This document shows, piece after piece, positions 54,298 to 64,000 of a DNA stretch of 64,000 bases (positions within the stretch are counted from its first letter, which is position 1; each line of letters begins with the position of its first letter). Under the pieces are notes generated by a model. That model saw only the letters and a list, made by a program, of their open reading frames with translations, made no database searches and was not told the DNA's origin. Position numbers and translations under genes: made by a program. The DNA comes from Alentia gelatinosa (lineage: Eukaryota > Annelida > Polychaeta > Phyllodocida > Polynoidae), in contig OX465584.1 of assembly GCA_950022655.1 (NCBI GenBank), forward strand, positions 3,729,694-3,793,693. Reading direction: 5' to 3'.

Positions 54298-57200
54298 ATC
54301 AGGAGGAGTACAGCGTGTGGACAGCGCAGAATCCACCATGAGGCGAATGAACGTTGTTAACCGCAAACAGGCCTTGAAGGTCGTCAAGGAACTCGATGCC
54401 TTTCCCAAAGTGCCAGAGAGCTACAAAGAACAAACTGTATCTGGGGCTGGAGGTAAGTCTTACTCAGGTGCCTCGTCTATATACCTGCAAGTATTCGATA
54501 AATGACGGCTCTCTGAACGTTTTCCATTTAGAGATGGCATTTTTCAACTTTTCTATGTAAATCCTTGTTTTATTTCCAGTACATGATATATCGTTTTCTT
54601 TAATATAACAAAAATAATATGAATTAAACCTCACTGAGGCCAATGAAACAGTGGTTTGAACCTCCCCACAGATCCTCAGCCCCATTCCATGGCCAACACT
54701 GGTGTGGTTTCCAAGTTATCTTTTCTGTACAGGGATGCACGTATCCTGTTAAATTACTGATATCCAAACATTTGCCATCAGTCTGTTTTTACCTTTTCCA
54801 TGAAATCAGTAAAATATATACATTTCTGGTCAAATTTGTATATTTTCGATTGTCTTCAATTTATTATTGTTATCAGTTGAGCTGACCTAGCATGGCCAGC
54901 TTGATCGGTGCTGGTTTATGATTGGGTTCGCCGGGTGCTCACACTATTCTTATCTCACCCCTGGTATTCTTGTCCCAGAGTTTTACATTGAGAACTCGTT
55001 CTCTATGCCCCTATGAGTATTGCAGTCCTTTCTCCATGGTCTATACCTGTGAAGTGTCCATTCTTTTAGTGTGTATACAGAGGGGTGAGACAAATACAGA
55101 AAGCGACTAGTTTTAGTCGAAGTCATTGTTCTCCAACTCGTTTGAACACTACATGACATTCACTCCGCATTAAACTCGTGGAGAACAACAACTTTGACCA
55201 AAACTGGTTGGTTTCTTTTTTAACCCTCACTGGGCCAGTCAACTAGCTGACCAGGATTAAAGAAGAAACCAACAAGTTTTGGTTAAAGTCATCGTTCTCC
55301 ACAAGTTTGATGCGGTGTGATATGAACGAGGCGACAGCCAAGCGAATATCATGAAGTATTCAAACGAGTTGCAGAATGACTTCTTTGACCAAAACGAGTT
55401 GCTTTCTGTATTTGTCTCACCCCTGTACACATTAAAAGAATGGGCAACAAACAGGATATAGACCATGGAGAACGGACTGCAATACTTGTAGGGGCATGGA
55501 GAACGAGTTCCCGATGTTAGCCTATGAACATTTATTCCAGGGGTGAGATAAAGACTAAGATCAGACCTCCTGGTGGAACACCACCTTCACATTCATAGCT
55601 GTTGTGTTATGGAGGCAGCCATATCGCCCCCAGACGCCAAACAAAACACCTGGTGGCGGGTCCAGTTATCAATTATTCGATTAAAAATATGTTTTTATTG
55701 CTTGCTATAGAGGGTTTTATCCTCGTCTCACGATTATCTATGTACTATAACAGCAGTTGTCCCCCGACTAAAGTTGCACTATCTTACAATTTCCTGGCGG
55801 ATGATGGCGGAACTAGCGATCACTGTGTGCCCTCCACCGCTGACCTGGTGTCGCTTCTCTTACAGTGTCTCTGGTGGTGTTCGCCTTCATCGTGCTGCTG
55901 GTCGTGTCGGAGATCAAATACTACAGCGACACGGAACTGAAGTACTCCTACGCCGTCGACACAGAGTTTGACGCGTAAGTGTTTCCATATGTGTGTCAAG
56001 TTTACTATCGCTGACAGTATGGATGGTACTTTGTGGCTTATCAGTACGTAATAAACATAAATATATAAAAGTGCTTAAACCACAAGCATTAAGATGCAAC
56101 CATTGTAAAAACATTACATAAATGGACTCTAGGTAGTTTTGTTATGTACATTGTGTAATCGAAATATGATTCACTTTGTATTGGGATCAGAGACTGAAAA
56201 TCAACTCACGCTAGAGTTGAAGTCTTGTGTTCTTTAGTGAAGCACATGATACTATAAATGGCACTTTGGAAGTGACATTTTTTTTCTAATATTTACTGAT
56301 AGCAACTGATTTCTTAAAATGTAATATGTAATCTGCGCTTGCGACATCAATAAAGATTTTCATTATAAATAAGTGTTTATATCTATATGCACGAAGAAAA
56401 TATAGAATATAATCATCATTTTAAAAATTATGATTTTCAAAGAGATTATTGTTTGAGTTTAACTGTATAAAACAAAGTTGATGTTAATTATGCCTTATTG
56501 ATGCCACTAAGACTGATCTGAAGCTCCCCACAACCCCTCGGCCACACACACTGTGGCACTGATTTGGTCTCTACATTTCTTAAGTGGGTCGGATTTTTGA
56601 AACCTGCTAAATTCCGCTTTGAACCTGGGATAAAACACGCAAAAAAAAATTTCCGAATAATACTTCTTTTTATATTTTATGTTACTCACCTACTAAAAAC
56701 GGTCCAGAAAAACATTATTCCAACAAAATCAGATCAATGGTTTAGATTTGAGAGCCTTTTGAAGTTGTGTATAATACTGCATGTTGTCCAACCCCCTAAA
56801 TATCTGAAATTTCAAGAAATGTTATAAATGCTTATAACTTAAGAAAGACTAATATCATACGGTGACACACATTATATTTTATCCAAAATACCTTTTTCAT
56901 ATATTAGATTTAAAAGAAAAGCTCTAAACCATATTTGGGGTGTTGGGCAACACAGGGGTGTCGGACAACACGAGGGGTGTCGGACAACACGTTAATAGAA
57001 TTACTCAGAACAATGAGAAAAATAATATTTGAGGCTATAATACTTTATATTTTTAATGAAATGATAATAAGCTATATTTCACAAAGCAAACCACTCGATT
57101 ACTGATAAAAAACAACCCCAAAATCATAACTTGTAAAACAGCATGTTGTCCGACACCCCGGGGTGTCAGTTTTTGAACAATAAAAAATAAATTTTTTTAT

Positions 57201-60200
57201 TTAGAAAAAAACCAACCTGGGTATTCAGGAGTAGTAGGGGTACTTAACATAACCAAGGATATTTGTTATTCTATTATGATTATTTTTTCTTTTACACAAC
57301 AACCCATTTTTTTGGAAAAATATCATCATGGGATCATAATGTTCTGATATCAGAATGGATAATCCGATTGTGTTGAAACTTTCAGGTATCACAGCCAGGA
57401 TCTGGTCAACATTGTACAATAAAGAAAAATTTATTTCTCACTATATATCTCATTAGTATTTTCCCCTGAAAGTCGGGGTCTTGAACAACATACTCTATGG
57501 GTCTCTATGTTGGAAAATTTGAAGGTCCTGGATAGATTTTACCATTTTAATATTTTTTTAATCTTTTACCAATTTTCAAAATTATATTGTCTACACTTCT
57601 CATGACATATGCTTTAAACATGTTAATAAATACAATTTGCTCGAAATTGTGTCTCCCAGATTTTGAACAAAGCAAAAATCAATAGAAAATCTTAGTTTTT
57701 GTTGATTTTCTGAAGGAAAAATCCCTCAGAGCTCTACAAAACCCTATGTTGGAAAGAAAGACTATCACAAGATACACCAAATAATTTCATTTTTACATTC
57801 ATGAGATACGTTTATACAACATGAACCTTGAATAAGCTTATTTTGGCAATTTAGCAGGTTTTAAAAATCCCACCCAAGTGTCTCTGAAGGCAGTTTTCCT
57901 TTTTTCCAAGGAAATCTTTGTTTTCCATGGCCAATAATATGGTGGTTTTTCATTCTATATGTTAAATATTTCCTTCTTTTTTTTCATGACCCCAACTGAC
58001 ATCCCTTGAAAATTCCACTTGACAATATTGCTCTATTTTGTTTACCCCAACTGCCATCCCATTTTATATGGTTTTTAATAATATTCATTTCTTTATTTCA
58101 GGAAATTGCCAATAAATATAGACATGACCGTAGCAATGAAATGTGATTGTAAGTAACCATACTTTCTATATAAAGCTATTCAAATTCCTTCTTTATGTTA
58201 AGAACTGAGTACCTAATAACATTATTGTACTTATAACACTCAGTCTCATAGAATATTTGAAACTATCGTTAGTTGATTGCAAGAAATTGAGACTTGCTGA
58301 TTTATTAATATTCAAACATTGTTGTTATATGATAATGAGATATTGACGGTAAATTATGTGCACTTACTTTGACTCAATATGATGACATGTAGTACAAATA
58401 ACCTTACCAAAGAATATGTTTAAAATAATTTACTAATTTCTATTTGTGTGTACTAAATATTGAATAAATCTATTAATTAAGGAATTAGGTTAACATTATG
58501 TTTATATCAGTCTATTCTCTAAAAAAAACATTTTAAGTATCATCTGTAATTAGAAGGTGTTAAACTTATAATGGCTTGATTCGGTTTACCCAAATTATGT
58601 CCCGATCCAGCTCGGGCCATGTTCGGTTCCTATTTGGATCAGGGCTAAAGCCGTCCCCCGATTAGGGCCTGAGTGGTGATTGGCACCAAATTCTGGCCAA
58701 ATGGAGTCGAGCCTTTGAGATGACGTCTAAATCCACTGGCTTTACTTCCAGCTATAGGAGCTGATATTCTAGACTTGACGGGACAAAATGCCGACGCCTT
58801 TGGTCGACTGGAGGAGGAACCGGTGGTCTTTGAATTGACACAGGATCAGAAATCATACATGAAGATGATCCGGCAAATAAACGAATACATCAAAAACGAA
58901 TACCACGCGATTCACGATTTTCTGTGGAAATCTGGACACACAGGCCTACAAACTGCGATGCCTCTAAGGTAACTTGTTACTACCTAGTCTTGTTGGATGA
59001 TGGTCTAGCAATGCAAAGTGTTGCGCTATATATCAATCACTATTGAAATATTTCCACTTATTATATACCTATGCACGTATATCTTACATTCAATTACTCT
59101 ACAAAGCATGTGGTAACCAAAATATTTACAGGGTGTGCAGTAAATTCCTATATTGCACAATGTGCAATAGGGTGCACACAATACTACACACATTTGACGT
59201 AAATATGTGTTGCTATACATGTTACTATGCATGTCACTAAGTGACAACATTACAGCAACGTCATACAATGATAAAACATTAAAATTATATATCCTTTAAT
59301 TTGAAGGAATTTCTAATGGTACCCCATGAAATTCTCAATTGTGCTCGGGAAGAACCCACATATAACTAAATCCCCCACAGACCCTCAGCCCCACGCTGTG
59401 TTTTCCAAGTCTTACCATGTCTTCCTTAGGCAGCAAATTCCCCATGATAGAAAATTTCCTCTTATTTTTGGTGACGCCATCTGACTTCACTGATTTTTAG
59501 GAAGGACCAGCCTGATAAGGAGCACGATGGTTGTCGGCTTCACGGAACATTAACAGTTAACAAGGTCGCCGGCAACTTTCACATCACGGCGGGAAAGTAA
59601 GTTCTCAGTCTCCTCCTGTAGCAGAACCTCAGACACGAGTCATTATATAGAACTGCATCGAGAATCGTAAAAATAGACACTACTCCATGAGTTTAGATGT
59701 GCCCGAATCGTCATCGAAGCAAAGCCGAGTGATGATTATGGCAAATCCAAACAAGTGGAATAGTGTCTATTTTACAATTTGAGTGCGGTTCTGGATTTAT
59801 CTCACCCTTTTCAATGATGTTGGATAGTATCAGAATATCAGAATAGTTAGAATATACTTAGCAAATCCATATGATGTCATCTCAAATTCACTACGCCACG
59901 GCCATGGCGTAGTATTGTCACTTTACAGGGGTGATCGTTGAGTATTTTTTCCTTATGTTATTTCTATGGCGAAGCTTGTACTAGGGGTGAGATAAATATC
60001 TTATTACCTGTCTAAAACCATACAATATTACTCTTTCAACTTCAACCCTTTAAGGATGGTCACCTGTTGTTAGTTATAATGTATATCTCTAAAGGACGAA
60101 CACATTTTAGATAGAGTCATAATTTCATTTTTCCATTTCATGATGTTATTGGTAATCAATAATATTTCACTTATTTTAGATTACTGATATTTATTTGGAT

Positions 60201-62005
60201 GTTATACCTACATTTTTGGAAGATTTCATGTATATATTGATAAATTATTTCCTTTTCAAAAACAATTTCATAGATTTAAAAAATACCTCAAGGCATCATT
60301 CTTCCTTAAAGGGTTAAGGAACTTGTAGACTGATTTGTTAATAAAACTGTTATTATTTTATATTCATGAGTTACATGAAGGTGTAATATTCAAAGCAAAA
60401 AGTCCTCACTACTATTTTCAAAGTAATATGTACTCTCCTTGTATTCTTTTTTTTTTATAGAAATTTCATCAAAAATAATGTCAAACCTTCATATGACAAC
60501 TTCTATTTTATAGTTGTGTTATCTTAAATCAAAGTCTATTTCATTACATTTATTAAACTTTTGCCAATTTTTATAATCATAATATTTACAAAGCTACGGA
60601 ATGCTTAATGCATATCGCCCTCACCTAATGGCTTTGGTATAATGTTGCACTTAGTAAAGTGATGCCCTGGAAGAGTTAAGTTTTCAGTAAGTACCCACTG
60701 CTTTTATCAAAGCAAATACTTGGTAATGGTTATGATTAAAGCAATATTTCACACATTATTCTAAATAAAGATTGCTTTCGATGTAGACACATTGTACTCC
60801 AGGCAATCTTTATTTTTTAAGTTATGGAAAAACATATAACGCATTTATTTTGGACGTTCAGAATTGGGATTTGTTAGCATAGAAAAACACCCATCAGAAC
60901 TAGGACTTGTTAACATAGGAAAATCCCATCGGAACTAAACTTGATAGCATAGAAAAAAAACCATCAGAACTGGGACTTGTTAGCAAAGAATCTATCAGAA
61001 TATTCTGTTAGGGAGTTTCAAAGGGACTCATTAACTTTAACTGAGTTTAAAAACTTCCATTTTCGCTTGATTTTCAACAACTTACCTGTGGCAAGGCCAT
61101 GTCCTCAACTTTGTCCACAACTTTGTCCACAATTCAAAGAACTTTGTATAATTCAGGCAGATGATATCAATTTTACCTCAATATTCCAGAGCCTAAAAAA
61201 AAATAATTAAAAAATAATAAAAATAAAAATATTCCAGAGCCGTGCATATATCACCTTTAATATCCATAAATCCAAGTAAACTTCGTTGTTGAGCCTCAGG
61301 AGAGCCCTGCTCTGTTCAACCTAAACTTTCAGCTGATATGTGCACATATCAGCAAGTCCACTCTTCACACTGAACATTTCCAGCCATAATTTTGCCTAGA
61401 ATTACTTGGCAGCTTTCAACATTTCTTCTGTTTTTGTTGTAATTTTCTTTGTTCCGTTGAGGTTCGGTGAACGATTTGGTTGGGGAATAAAAAGCGTTCA
61501 ACGTTTTTGCCGTCCCCCAACTGTAAATCCCTGTCAATAGAAGTAGGGGAATATTTACTTATTGAGAAATGCTATGTGAGTCTCCTAAACTGGTTTATAT
61601 AAACACATCCTACAGAAATCTTTAGTTATCTCTTTCCAGTATTAAACTGTAGTACTTAACAGTTAAGTACAACGGTTTAATACTGGAAAGAGATTACAAA
61701 ATGATTTTGGCTGGTAATGGTTAGCTATGTGGAAGAAAACTAAACTAACTTAACAATAATAACACAAGAGGAGAAATGTACATTGTTGAATGAAAACATG
61801 TATAATGAGTTTTTATGCAATGATATTGATAATCATATTCAAGTAGCCACTTGGTAATTTAGGTACTTCAAGTTATACATAAAGAAAAATTATCAAAATA
61901 GATATAGACAAATATTCCTCGATGAGTAATTGCTTTCCCCATCTGACAGGTCCATCAACCTACCAGGTGCCGGACACGCCCACTTGGCTATGGCCTCCTC
62001 GCAGG
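54298..62005 (+). CDS. ERGIC2: ERGIC2, endoplasmic reticulum-Golgi intermediate compartment protein 2 (5' six coding exons; 3' part outside window)
   Basis: ERGIC2 is a two-pass membrane protein that cycles between ER and early Golgi and, with its partner ERGIC3 (yeast Erv41/Erv46), retrieves and sorts secretory cargo. Six exons join in frame: 54298-54452 (ATG at 54338), 55866-55974, 58102-58148, 58752-58968, 59501-59596 and 61950-62005, giving 640 coding bases (213 codons plus one base). Recognisable blocks are the N-terminal KELDAFPKVPESY, a first membrane span (VSLVVFAFIVLLVV), the lumenal INIDMTVAMKCD, GADILDL, and VNKVAGNFHIT followed by GHAHLA. All junctions are AG/GT with consistent phase (1, 2, 1, 2, 2, 1). 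The vertebrate protein is about 377 residues, so slightly over half is here and the second membrane span lies beyond the right edge. The frame has no stop. A 5' non-coding exon must lie upstream because 54297 is a splice acceptor (tgtgtttcag). Family assignment is from memory of conserved blocks. Confidence 0.93.
54338..54452 (+). CDS. ERGIC2: ERGIC2 coding exon 2 (start codon)
   Basis: The acceptor tgtgtttcag ends at 54297, forty 5'-UTR bases follow, then ATG at 54338 in a good context (ccaccATGa). It encodes the cytosolic N-terminus MRRMNVVNRK...KELDAFPKVPESY and ends at donor AG|gtaagt in phase 1 after 38 codons. The start is chosen because the known protein begins with MRRLNRK-type residues directly ahead of the KELDAFPKVPESY block. 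The frame is open upstream of the ATG but lacks similarity there. Confidence 0.93.
54515..54720 (-). mobile_element. family J fragment in ERGIC2 intron
   Basis: TTTAGAGATGGCATTTTTCA at the left, TTTGAACCTCCCCACAGATC in the middle; right end lost. Confidence 0.45.
54950..55225 (+). mobile_element. hairpin element F in ERGIC2 intron
   Basis: CTTATCTCACCCCTGGTATT, GAACTCGTTCTCTATGCCCC, AGGGGTGAGACAAATACAG, hairpin closing at CCAAAACTGGTTGG. It forms an inverted pair with the next F copy. Confidence 0.72.
55255..55555 (-). mobile_element. hairpin element F, inverted partner
   Basis: Complete reverse copy: AACCAACAAGTTTTGG ... apex GAACGAGGCGACAGCCAAGC ... TTCCAGGGGTGAGATAAAG. It lies 30 bp from the + copy. 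Confidence 0.72.
55600..55835 (+). mobile_element. family C repeat next to ERGIC2 exon 3
   Basis: GTGTTATGGAGGCAGCCATA to GCGATCACTGTGTGCCC. It ends 31 bp before the exon 3 start, so the acceptor pyrimidine tract begins right after the repeat. Confidence 0.62.
55866..55974 (+). CDS. ERGIC2: ERGIC2 coding exon 3 (first membrane span)
   Basis: Bounded by acceptor ttctcttacag and donor gc|gtaagt. It encodes the first hydrophobic span (VSLVVFAFIVLLVVSEI) and the start of the lumenal domain (KYYSDTELKYSYAVDTEFDA). Phase in 1, phase out 2. A family C repeat ends about 30 bp upstream of the acceptor. Confidence 0.93.
56940..57170. repeat. inverted GGGGTGTCGGACAACA motifs in ERGIC2 intron
   Basis: GGGGTGTCGGACAACACG twice near 56960-56990 and its inverse ATGTTGTCCGACACCCC near 57145. 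May be ends of a small element. Confidence 0.45.
57880..58062 (-). mobile_element. two family J fragments in ERGIC2 intron
   Basis: TCTGAAGGCAGTTTTCC at the left, CATGACCCCAACTGACATCC near 58010 and a second end ACCCCAACTGCCATCCC, 40 bp before exon 4. Confidence 0.5.
58102..58148 (+). CDS. ERGIC2: ERGIC2 coding exon 4 (47-bp micro-exon)
   Basis: Very short exon between ctttatttcag and t|gtaagt. It encodes KLPINIDMTVAMKCD, which matches the strongly conserved lumenal INIDITVAMKC block of the family. The phase agrees with both neighbours. Confidence 0.92.
58752..58968 (+). CDS. ERGIC2: ERGIC2 coding exon 5
   Basis: Acceptor tttacttccag and donor ag|gtaact. It encodes GADILDLTGQNADAFGRLEE, then a charged, probably helical stretch (VFELTQDQKSYMKMIRQINE), as in the variable lumenal region of ERGIC2. 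It is the longest exon visible (217 bp). Confidence 0.92.
59375..59498 (-). mobile_element. family J 5' end abutting ERGIC2 exon 6 acceptor
   Basis: CCCCACAGACCCTCAGCCCC and GGTGACGCCATCTGACTTC are the reverse of the J middle and 5' end. The acceptor tract actgatttttag follows at once. Confidence 0.45.
59501..59596 (+). CDS. ERGIC2: ERGIC2 coding exon 6
   Basis: Acceptor actgatttttag and donor aa|gtaagt. It encodes a Cys/His segment (DGCRLHGTLTVNK) and VAGNFHITAGK, the most conserved lumenal signature of the ERGIC/Erv family. A reverse-oriented family J repeat fills the last ~110 bp of the preceding intron up to the acceptor. Confidence 0.93.
59640..60000 (-). mobile_element. hairpin element H in ERGIC2 intron
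   Basis: ATAGAACTGCATCGAGAATC, apex CATCGAAGCAAAGCCGAGTG, GTGCGGTTCTGGATTTATCT, TACGCCACGGCCATGGCGTA, ending TACTAGGGGTGAGATAAAT. Confidence 0.7.
60046..60313. mobile_element. piggyBac-like MITE 3, in ERGIC2 intron
   Basis: 268 bp with CCCTTTAAGGA inverted ends; TTAA at 60314-60317 and a mutated TCAA at 60042-60045. The subterminal half-palindrome ACCTCAAGGCATCAT next to the right end matches the motif of MITEs 1 and 2. Confidence 0.7.
60865..61000. repeat. ~44-bp tandem repeat in ERGIC2 intron
   Basis: GGACTTGTTAACATAGGAAA and CCATCAGAACT recur three to four times. Confidence 0.65.
61628..61694. other. 67-bp near-perfect hairpin in ERGIC2 intron
   Basis: ATCTCTTTCCAGTATTAAAC and GTTTAATACTGGAAAGAGAT form ~32-bp arms with few mismatches, 255 bp before exon 7. 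The arm carries a decoy TTCCAG acceptor motif. Confidence 0.7.
61950..62005 (+). CDS. ERGIC2: ERGIC2 coding exon 7, last in window
   Basis: Acceptor atctgacag and donor g|gtaagg. It encodes SINLPGAGHAHLAMASSQ, matching the GHAHLA block that follows the FHIT signature. It leaves phase 1. A ~145-bp tandem array starts about 12 bp beyond the donor. The next exon is not seen before 64000. Confidence 0.88.
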
Positions 62006-62016
62006 GTAAGGGTCGC

Positions 62017-62770
62017 GTAGTCTGCATCATGGCTTTGTCGTAGACCGTCTCGTAGATTGTGCTATGATTCTCACCTAATATCCGAATGACTCGCACTAAC
62101 TTAGTCAACATCAATACTCACGCCCATACTTAATGACACAGTGCATGATCAACAAATATGTGTAGTCTGCATCATGGCTTTGTCGTAGACCATCTCGTAG
62201 ATTCTCACCTAATATCCGAATGACTCGCACTAACTCAGTCAACATCAATGCCCACGCCCATACTTAATGACACAATGCATGATCAACAAATATGCGTAGA
62301 CTGCATCATGGCTTTGTCGTAGACCGTCTCGTAAAGTGTGCTATGATTCTCACCTAATATCTGAGTGACTCGCACTAACTCAATCAACACCAATGCCCAC
62401 ACACATGCTTACTGAAGCAGTGTTCACTATCAACGAATATGCGGAGTCTCCATCAAGGCTTTGTCTAATAGAACATATTGGGCGTTGAACTACCCAAACA
62501 AACAATTGTCATAGACTGTCTTGTAGAGTGTGCTATGATTCTCACCTAATATCTGAGCGACTCGCACTAACTCAGACAACACTAATGCTCATGCTCATGC
62601 TTACTAAACTATTGTGATCAACGAATATGCGTAGTCTGCATCATGGCTTTGTCGTAGATCATCGCGTAGAATGTGCTATGATCTCACCTAATATCCGACT
62701 GACTCGCACTAACTCAACATCAATGCCCACACACATGCTTACTTACACAATGCATGATCAACTTAAACTG
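62017..62770. repeat. ~145-bp tandem array in ERGIC2 intron
   Basis: GTAGTCTGCATCATGGCTTT recurs at 62017, 62162, 62296, about 62442 and 62631 (the last interval includes a 45-bp insertion). It starts 12 bp after the exon 7 donor. Confidence 0.82.
62466..62505 (+). mobile_element. 40-bp orphan SINE tail (tail B) with TTGTC duplication
   Basis: TAATAGAACATATTGGGCGT to CAAACAAACAA lies between TTGTC copies (62461-62465, 62506-62510) inside one unit of the 145-bp array. The other units lack it, so it is an extreme 5'-truncated insertion with a known empty site. Confidence 0.7.
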
Positions 62771-62929
62771 ACTATTTCATTCGGTCGCTAATCTTTTTTC
62801 AGTTTGCTTTGCTTGATTGGGCATGCATGGGGAAGGGAGGGGGATTTAGACTATTCTAGCTAGCTATTCACCAACACCAACAGATACAGTTTCAAATATG
62901 TCCCATACTTTTGTTTCAAATGATCGTTT

Positions 62930-62994
62930 AGAGATGGCAGCCCTCCACCTTTCCATAGAAATGGAAATCTAAATCTAAATACATATATATATAT

Positions 62995-63042
<48 letters not shown>

Positions 63043-63305
63043 CTGCTATAACAAAGGCCATCCTTCTCATACCATGTCTATGTGGTGTGGGAAGTAAAAG
63101 AATTCTCACCTCGGTAAATGTGTCGGTGTGAGATTTCTACCTAAATCCATCACATAGATTCGATCACCACCCTCATAGTGTAAAAGAACCTTGAGAAAGT
63201 CTGGAAAGGACCTATAATGGTTGACTGGACGTAAAATCAAACCGACAAAAAAAGACAACAAATTCTACATAAAAAGAAAAAAATATCTGTCCTCAACTGA
63301 CATCC
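62930..63305 (-). mobile_element. family J split by (GACA)n and a SINE
   Basis: AGAGATGGCAGCCCTCCACC at the left, CCTCAACTGACATCCCTATT at the right. Between them lie a (GACA)11 tract (62997-63040) and SINE 63041-63255. Confidence 0.5.
63041..63255 (+). mobile_element. SINE 3' part (tail A)
   Basis: Partial body (AAAGGCCATCCTTCTCATAC), CTCACCTCGGTAAATGTGT and tail GGTTGACTGGACGTAAAATC. It follows a (GACA)n tract and lies within a split family J element. Confidence 0.7.
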
Positions 63306-63712
63306 CTATTAAACATCTTAGGCTTGCAAACAGGTAGCATTCAACTTCGGTGACCAGGCTTTTAATGTTAAACAGTTACACTTATACCCACCCTAGAACA
63401 TATAACAGTCCAAAAGTCGACTATTCCCCTTAAGTAAATATATTTTTGGGTATGATTTAATTTAGCGAATAAGGTTATGAAAACGTGGCTATGACACCTC
63501 TAACACAAGCCGTAAAAAAATTAATTAGTGAATAAGGATGGCACCACAAGCGAGAAGTTTGTTTTTGAGAAGAAAAGGAAGACCCATGCAGAATGCTTCA
63601 ATAATGCCTGCACCCTTAAAAATAGGCTTAAGATATCTAGCTTCTTAAGGCATATTATAAGTCCTGAAACTGCGATTAACGAAGAGTTGGCAGTGAAATC
63701 AGTGCATATGAG

Positions 63713-63830
63713 AGAGGGCCATCCATGAAGTACGTATGAAGTAAGGGGGAGTTGGGGGTCAAAAGTTTATGGAAATTTGCATACCATCTTGTGGAATATA
63801 TATATCTTATATCTAATGTGCACAAGATGC
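63713..63830. mobile_element. family K MITE, half
   Basis: GAGGGCCATCCATGAAGTAC, then diverges after GGGGGTCAAAAG. Confidence 0.5.
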
Positions 63831-63919
63831 ACGGGGCATAACTCCTCTAGAGTCCTCTAATATATAATTTCATACAACGTATTGGTCGTTCATATATATT
63901 AGTTTGTGCGTTTGATGCA

Positions 63920-64000
63920 CTTTATGATACCCCTAATAAAAAAAACGCCATAGGCTTAACATTGGGTTACTGTATTCGGGTGAGCATGCAGTAAAGTGTT
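63920..64000 (+). mobile_element. hairpin-element 5' end, cut by window edge
   Basis: GATACCCCTAATAAAAAA, GCCATAGGCTTAACATTGGG is the shared 5' module of the G/F families. Confidence 0.5.

Overview
The window is eukaryotic nuclear DNA: split coding sequence with GT..AG introns, no bacterial-style gene packing, and dense layers of transposons and satellites. It probably comes from a mollusc, most likely a bivalve. I infer this from a tRNA-headed SINE whose tail carries a 'TTTAACGTCC' module and from many short hairpin elements with internal minisatellites; species cannot be fixed from sequence alone. Only one gene is recognised with confidence: ERGIC2 (ER-Golgi cargo cycling, the Erv41/Erv46-type family) on the + strand. 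Six coding exons lie between 54338 and 62005; the rest of the gene lies to the right of the window. A possible first exon of an unknown gene lies on the - strand at 52004-52273, diverging from ERGIC2. A degenerate CUB-like exon may lie at 33089-33459.

Almost everything from 1 to 53 kb is mobile or tandem DNA. I grouped it by hand and use provisional letters. Families F, G, H, I and N are hairpin-ended non-autonomous elements: a 5' subterminal repeat such as TTTATCTCACCCC, an inner segment, the inverse repeat GGGGTGAGATAAA, then a long hairpin. SINE copies have a tRNA-like head, a body with a 93-bp unit present once or several times, and one of three tails. J, K, L, C, E, U and V are MITE-like or TIR elements. 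There are also three piggyBac-like MITEs with TTAA targets plus one satellite derived from the same family, two 5'-truncated LINE 3' ends (R with RNase H, Q), pogo-like MITEs, and a Penelope-like fragment with a hammerhead-like motif.

Tandem arrays: 11-12 bp G-rich (3.44-4.46 kb), 39 bp (4.78-5.53), 58 bp (9.28-9.52), 73 bp (16.75-17.53), 93 bp (several), 33 bp (22.09-23.96), 17-bp and 18-bp (35.2-35.6), 21-bp G-rich (36.1-36.5), 35 bp (41.28-41.79), 28 bp (45.16-46.87) and 145 bp (62.0-62.8). Several are visibly amplified pieces of the mobile elements around them. Most long open frames in the window are products of these arrays and are not genes.

Nested insertions give precise target sites and a relative chronology. 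Examples are a SINE inside element S inside J (31.25-32.29 kb), a piggyBac-like MITE inside a SINE tail just upstream of the ERGIC2 start exon, a LINE inside a 33-bp satellite, and hairpin element N inside a 39-bp array. ERGIC2 exons 2, 3 and 5 each have a mobile element ending within about 90 bp of the splice acceptor. All family letters are labels of convenience; no database comparison was possible.
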